Below, piece by piece: positions 13,802 through 18,818 of a stretch of 18,818 nt of DNA. Location of the stretch: contig CAVXCI010000002.1 in the NCBI GenBank assembly GCA_963760285.1, positions 1 to 18,818 of the forward strand, in the 5' to 3' direction. Source of the DNA: PALSA-278 sp963760285 (GTDB taxonomy: Bacteria; Acidobacteriota; Terriglobia; Acidiferrales; UBA7541). Each line of letters starts with the position of its first letter. Positions within the stretch are counted from its first letter, which is position 1. A model generated the notes under the pieces. That model did not search any database. It worked only from the letters and a program-made list of their open reading frames with translations, and was not told where the DNA came from. A program made the position numbers and the translations under genes.

Positions 13802-15196
13802 TCAGAAGCGGGTAACTTCGGTGAAGTGGATATCGCGGACCTTCATCGCGGGCACAACCATGTCGAATGATTCCTCCCCGGAGGCGCGCACCGCCGCTCC
13901 TAATTCTTCCACGTTCGCCAGCATGGCAATCAGGCTTTGGTTGAAGCGAAAGTTGCGAATGCCGCAGACGACGCGCCCGTCTTCCACCAGAAACGTGCCG
14001 TCGCGGGTCATGCCGGTCATGATTTTTTCGTAGGGGTCCACTTCGCGGACGTACCAAAGGCGCGTGACCAAAATTCCGCGCTCGGTGCCGCGCACCATTT
14101 CGTCCACCGATCCGGAGCCGCCCGCGAAAACCAAATTCATCGGGGCTTCGCCAAATTCATTGGGGAGCGGCAAACCGTGTCCCGTTGGGCGTACTTTCTT
14201 TTTTCGCGCCGTGGCGCGCGCATAGACCAGATTCCGCGGGACGCCATTCTCCACCAGACAAATCCGCCGGCGCGGCATTCCTTCCCCGTCGAACGGCACG
14301 CCCGACTGAAGCGGGTGATACACGTCGTCCCATAGCGTGATGTTTTTGCCGAAGAGCGGCTTGCCCATGCGGCCTGTGAGGCAGGAGCGCCTATCCTGCA
14401 CCGCCGTGGCGGCAAAATCATAGAAAAGAAATCCGGCGAGATCCAAAACGGCGGAAGGCTCCAGAATTACGGTGTAATGTCCCGGCGGCAGCTCGCGCGG
14501 GTCCCGCGACGCGGAGGCTTTTTCAGAAGCACTGTCGGCGAGCACGAGAGGATTCAGCAGCCGAGCATCGGGTGAAGTGGCCTTGGCCCAGCCGGAGGAG
14601 TCCTTCTCCATCATGGTTACGGAAAATTCAGCTTTAGTCTCTGCATGCTCGGCTCGCAATCCGCGCGAATTTGCGAAGACGGCTCGGGACCAGCCTGTGG
14701 CGTAGACTCCCGCAGCCGTCTGCTTGCGCGTCGCCGCCAATCGCACCACGCGACGTACCACGGCGGCGCGATCTTCGGGAGCAGCTTCCGCCGTAGGCTC
14801 AAAAAAACGCCGCACCGGCTGCTGCTTCTGCGGTCCCGGCATGGGCATGGCGTCTTTGTTCTTCGGTTGGAAGCGCGCGAGCGAAGTAGCCGATTCAACC
14901 AGGTTGCGGAGCGATGCGTCGTCCGTTTTGTTGGTGGTGACACGTGCCGTGCGTCCGTTGACAATCACGCGCAGGGAAATATGGCGAATTTCCTCGGCAA
15001 CATTCTGATGGATGGCGTTATTGGCAAATCGCGTGAGCGCATCGGAGGCGGCGGTAATCTCCACTTCCGATTCGTGCCCCGTGCTGAACCGCAGAACGCG
15101 GTCGGCGATGAGCCGCAATTCATGAAAACTACCGGGATCTTCCACGCGCCGCGGAGCGCGATTCCGTGCCGGCGATCTTGCGCCGCGTTTTTTCAT
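13802..15196 (-). CDS. tldE: TldE/PmbA-type subunit of the TldD/TldE protease
   Basis: A 464-residue member of the TldD/PmbA family lacking the HExxxH zinc motif, as expected for the TldE/PmbA partner. Recognisable parts are the N-terminal SEVEITAASDALTRFANNAIHQN, the central VLDLAGFLFYDFA, and GVPFDGEGMPRRRICLVENG followed by MNLVFAGG, in family order. TldD and TldE form a cytoplasmic heterodimer that degrades unfolded peptides, matures some ribosomally made peptides (microcin B17 in E. coli) and clears the CcdA antitoxin. I place the start at ATG 15196, which overlaps the tldD stop as ATGA, with AGGAG about 11 bases upstream; the frame stays open further upstream, but that part is antisense-like and lies within tldD. 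It is the last gene of the minus-strand run. Confidence 0.88.
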   Translation of the reverse strand: MKKRGARSPARNRAPRRVEDPGSFHELRLIADRVLRFSTGHESEVEITAASDALTRFANNAIHQNVAEEIRHISLRVIVNGRTARVTTNKTDDASLRNLVESATSLARFQPKNKDAMPMPGPQKQQPVRRFFEPTAEAAPEDRAAVVRRVVRLAATRKQTAAGVYATGWSRAVFANSRGLRAEHAETKAEFSVTMMEKDSSGWAKATSPDARLLNPLVLADSASEKASASRDPRELPPGHYTVILEPSAVLDLAGFLFYDFAATAVQDRRSCLTGRMGKPLFGKNITLWDDVYHPLQSGVPFDGEGMPRRRICLVENGVPRNLVYARATARKKKVRPTGHGLPLPNEFGEAPMNLVFAGGSGSVDEMVRGTERGILVTRLWYVREVDPYEKIMTGMTRDGTFLVEDGRVVCGIRNFRFNQSLIAMLANVEELGAAVRASGEESFDMVVPAMKVRDIHFTEVTRF

Positions 15197-16654
15197 TGAG
15201 AAAACGCCACTCCTACGCGCACGTTGCGAAATCGCGCGGGAGCCGCGCCGTGGCCCGTACCCATCGTCTGCCCCGGCTGCCCCTTGCCGCAATTCGGCGT
15301 GCCCCACAGCGTCCAATAGTCGCGCGAGCAAATCGCGTCGCACGACGCCCAGAACTCAGTGGTAATGCCGCTGTAGCTGCAATTCTTCAGCATGCGTCCG
15401 AGCTTGCCGCCGCGAATTTCCCATCCGATTTCCGTGGAAAATTGAAAATGGTAGCGATGATCGTCAATGGACCAGGAATGATTGGTCTCCATGAAAATGC
15501 CGTCGTCGGTGTCGGCAATTAAATCTTCCAACCGCCATGAACCGGGTAGCAGGCTGACGTTGGTCATGCGAATCATCGGCAGGCGGTTCCAACTTTCCGC
15601 GCGCATCGTGCCGCCGGAGCGCTTCTCGCCAATGGCCGAAGCGGTTTCGCGGCTGCTGAGGTAGCCGGTGAAAAGCCCGTCGGTGATGATCGGAGTGCAC
15701 TGCGCGGGCACCCCTTCATCATCGTAACCGAAAGTTCCCAGGCCGGCTCCGTGATCGAGACGCGCGTCGGCTACCACATTGACGATGTCTGAGCCGTAGC
15801 GCAGATGGCGCAACTTCTCCGTGGTGAGAAAGCTCATCCCCGCGTAGTTCGCTTCCATGCCCAGCACGCGGTCCAGCTCGATGGGATGCCCGATGGACTC
15901 GTGAATTTGCAGGCCGAGCTGGCCGCCGCCGAGAATGATCGTGCGCGATCCTTCAGGGCATTGGACGGCGCCGTGCAGCGCGACAGCTTCTTCGCCGACG
16001 CGGCGTCCATGCGCGGGCAGGTTCATCGCTTCCACCAATTCGTAGCCTTGCAGAGCAGTGCTGGCCGCCAAAACTATTGGGATAGGAACGCTTCTGGATT
16101 TCGTCTTTCTGAAAACTGGTGGCCGTGATGCCCGCGCCGGACTGCATTTTGCGCTGATGAATCACCGAACCAAGCGTGGAGACGAAGACCTGCTCGATGC
16201 GGCGAAAGGCCATGCTGCCTTCGGCGAGCGTAACGCCGGGGATGGCGCGCATCTCGCGGTCCGCGTCGAGAAGAACTTCCAATTGCTGCTCGACGGGAAC
16301 ACGAAAGGGATCCTTGATAAAGGGGTTCTGCCAGGTATCTACGTAAGCCTGCTCATCGGCGAGCACGACAGGCCGCCCCAGGACGCGAGCTGAAGCGCGC
16401 GCGATGGCCACGGAGCGAGCGGCGCAGGCTTGCACGCCTTCGCGCGTCAGCCGGTCGGTGGACGCAAATCCCCACGCGCCCCCGGCGAGCACGCGGACAC
16501 CAATGCCGCAGGATTCACTCTCGACGAGCGTCCCTACTTGCCCATTCTTTGTGGAAAGGTCACGCTGGCGAACGTCCATGACGCGCGCATCGGCATAGGG
16601 AGCGCCGGCGCTCACGCAGATGCGCGATTTCAAATGGCCCACTCGTGCGAGCAT
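15193..16654 (-). CDS. tldD: TldD metalloprotease subunit, one apparent frameshift
   Basis: Catalytic zinc subunit of the TldD/TldE protease. The zinc motif HEXXXH is HESIGH, encoded at 15903-15886, in the family context GLQIHESIGHPIELDR. The N-terminal part (APYADARVMDVRQRDL, then GQVGTLVESESCGIGVRVLAG) is typical of the family. The N-terminal 190 or so residues and the C-terminal 280 or so are in different frames; the switch lies near 16055-16070, just after SYPNSFGG and before LQGYELVEAMN, and one surplus base would explain it. Since both halves are intact, I read it as a sequencing error or a very recent mutation. The start near 16654 is approximate. It follows ahcY by about 30 bases and overlaps tldE. 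Confidence 0.85.
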
Positions 16655-16684
16655 CCTTCATGAGACGCGCGCGATAACGAGAAA

Positions 16685-17966
16685 CTAGGTGCCTCTCATT
16701 CCAACTGGCGAGGTAATGTTCCTGATCGGGCGTCAGCTTGTCGATAGTGATGGCCATCGAGTCCAGCTTCAGCTTGGCATCTGCTTGTCAAGCACTTCGG
16801 GGAACGGGATAGACCTTGGTTTCGAGCTGGCCGGCATTCTTCACCAGATATTCGCGCCGAAAGCGCCTGGTTCGCAAAACTCATATCCATCACCGAGGCG
16901 GATGGCCTTCGGCGGCGGCCAGATTGATCAAGCGGCCCTCGCCCAGCACGAACACCTTGCGGCCGTCGCTGCAGGGAATATTCCTCGACGAAGTCGCGCG
17001 ACGGGCGGCTTGCTTGTGGCGATCTTCTCAAGCGCAGGAAATCAATTTCCACGTTGAAGTGGCCGGAATTGGCGACGATCGCGCCGTCCTTCATCTTGTC
17101 GAAATGTTCCTGGCGGATGACATGAATGTTGCCGGTCACGGTGACGAAAATATCGCCGATCGTGCGCGGCTTCGCGCCATAGGCATCACGTCGAAACCGT
17201 CCATCACCGCTTCCAAGGCCTTCATGGGGTCGATTTCGGTGACGATGACGTCGGCGCCCAGGCCCTTGGCGCGCATGGCCACGCCGCGGCCGCACCAGCC
17301 GTAACCGGCGACGACCACCGCGCCCGCCACCAACACGTTGGTCGCGCGGATAATGCCGTCCATCGTGGATTGGCCGGTGCCGTAGCGGTTATCGAAGAAA
17401 TGCTTGGTCTCAGGCGTCATTGACCGCGACGACGGGAAATTTAAGCATGCCGTCTTTTTCCATGCGCGCAAACGGATAACACCGGTTGTCGTTTCTTCAG
17501 TGGAGCCGATCATTCCGGAACCTGGTCCGCGCGCTCGGTGTGCAGTCGGAAACCAGGTCCGCGCCGTCATCCATGGTGATATGCGGGTGGTGGTCCAGAG
17601 CCGAGTAAATATGCTTGTAATAGGTGTTGCGGTCTTCGCCTTTGATGGCGAAAGTCGGGATGCCGTAATCCTGCACCAACGCCGCCGCCACGTCGTCCTG
17701 CGTGGAAAGGGGGTTTGAGGCGCACGCACAACATCCGCGCCGCCGGCGCTCAGGGTGATAGCCAAGTTGGCGGTTTCGGTGGTGACGTGCAGGCAGCCGA
17801 GATGCGGATGCCCTTCAGCGGCTTTTCCTTAATGAACCGCTGGTGGATCAGTTGCAAAACCGGCATGTGCGGTTGGCCCATTCAATCGCGCTTCTCCCGG
17901 CTCGGCCAGCAGCCGGTCCTTCACATCGGCGGTCAACGGCTTGCTTGCAGTCTCCAAGTGAATCTA

Positions 17967-17970
<4 letters not shown>
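16685..17970 (-). CDS. ahcY: Adenosylhomocysteinase, heavily frameshifted in this sequence
   Basis: NAD-dependent enzyme that splits S-adenosylhomocysteine into adenosine and homocysteine, removing the product inhibitor of methyltransferases. Family motifs are visible in three alternating frames: LHVTTETANLAITL, ALVQDYGIPTFAIKGEDRNT, GSTEETTTGVIRL, FFDNRYGTGQSTMDGIIRAT, the NAD loop GYGWCGRG, GDIFVTVTGNIHVI and NSGHFNVEID, ending in KLTPDQEHYLASW. The span of 1,286 bases fits the usual 420-430 residues. The start ATG 17970 gives MIDSL; the end TAG (16687-16685) restores the usual SWNEGT-like tail if one base in GAGAGG is surplus. More than ten frame changes are needed, most by missing or extra single bases, which points to read error. 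It sits directly after metK, a natural partner in the methyl cycle. Confidence 0.88.

Positions 17971-18818
<848 letters not shown>

Noticed and set aside
15197..15343. N-terminal extension of tldE to 15343
   Set aside because: The extra 49 residues overlap tldD in another frame; ATG 15196 with the ATGA overlap and an upstream AGGAG is the better start.

Overview
This is a bacterial window of moderately high GC with dense, mostly housekeeping and accessory chromosomal genes. No phage, transposon, CRISPR array, tRNA or rRNA gene was seen. The gene mix (M61 and S9 peptidases, a PEGA-trypsin-PEGA secreted protease, a Csp/RRM-RGG pair, a tldD/tldE pair behind metK-ahcY) and the style of the small membrane proteins suggest a soil-type Acidobacteriota. 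That assignment is inference from gene style, not from a marker gene.

Sequence quality matters here. The stretch from about 700 to 16,000 reads cleanly. The first ~700 bases, a point near 16,060, and everything from ~16,685 to the end carry many single-base frameshifts inside otherwise well conserved genes (M61 peptidase, tldD, ahcY, metK). Frameshifts clustered at both ends, in essential genes with intact motifs, look like uncorrected indels at contig ends rather than gene decay.

Layout: 1-1541 (+) holds the 3' part of an M61 aminopeptidase with PDZ domain and a small two-helix membrane protein. 1768-3834 (+) is a secreted S9 peptidase with a seven-bladed propeller. 3862-6301 (+) is the most accessory-looking part: an EVE/PUA-like domain fused to a PD-(D/E)XK-type nuclease, a 64-residue Cys-rich protein and a CPBP intramembrane protease, closely spaced. 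This has the look of a modified-DNA-sensing defence gene with companions. 6364-7458 (-) is a GT4 glycosyltransferase. It is divergent from 7650-9026 (+), a PEGA-trypsin-PEGA protease with a good sigma70-like promoter.

9027-9439 is a long non-coding leader region in front of a cold-shock protein (9440-9643) and an RRM-RGG RNA-binding protein (9721-10122). The pair ends at a clear intrinsic terminator (10175-10200), giving a compact RNA-chaperone unit. 10270-11953 (+) holds a TauE/SafE exporter and rsmA. 12060-13761 (+) holds a four-helix membrane protein coupled to an unrecognised 446-residue protein, preceded by two inverted repeats.

On the minus strand, running right to left from the window end, are metK (partial), ahcY, tldD and tldE. 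The first two make S-adenosylmethionine and clear S-adenosylhomocysteine. The last two encode the TldD/TldE peptidase pair, whose start and stop codons overlap (ATGA).
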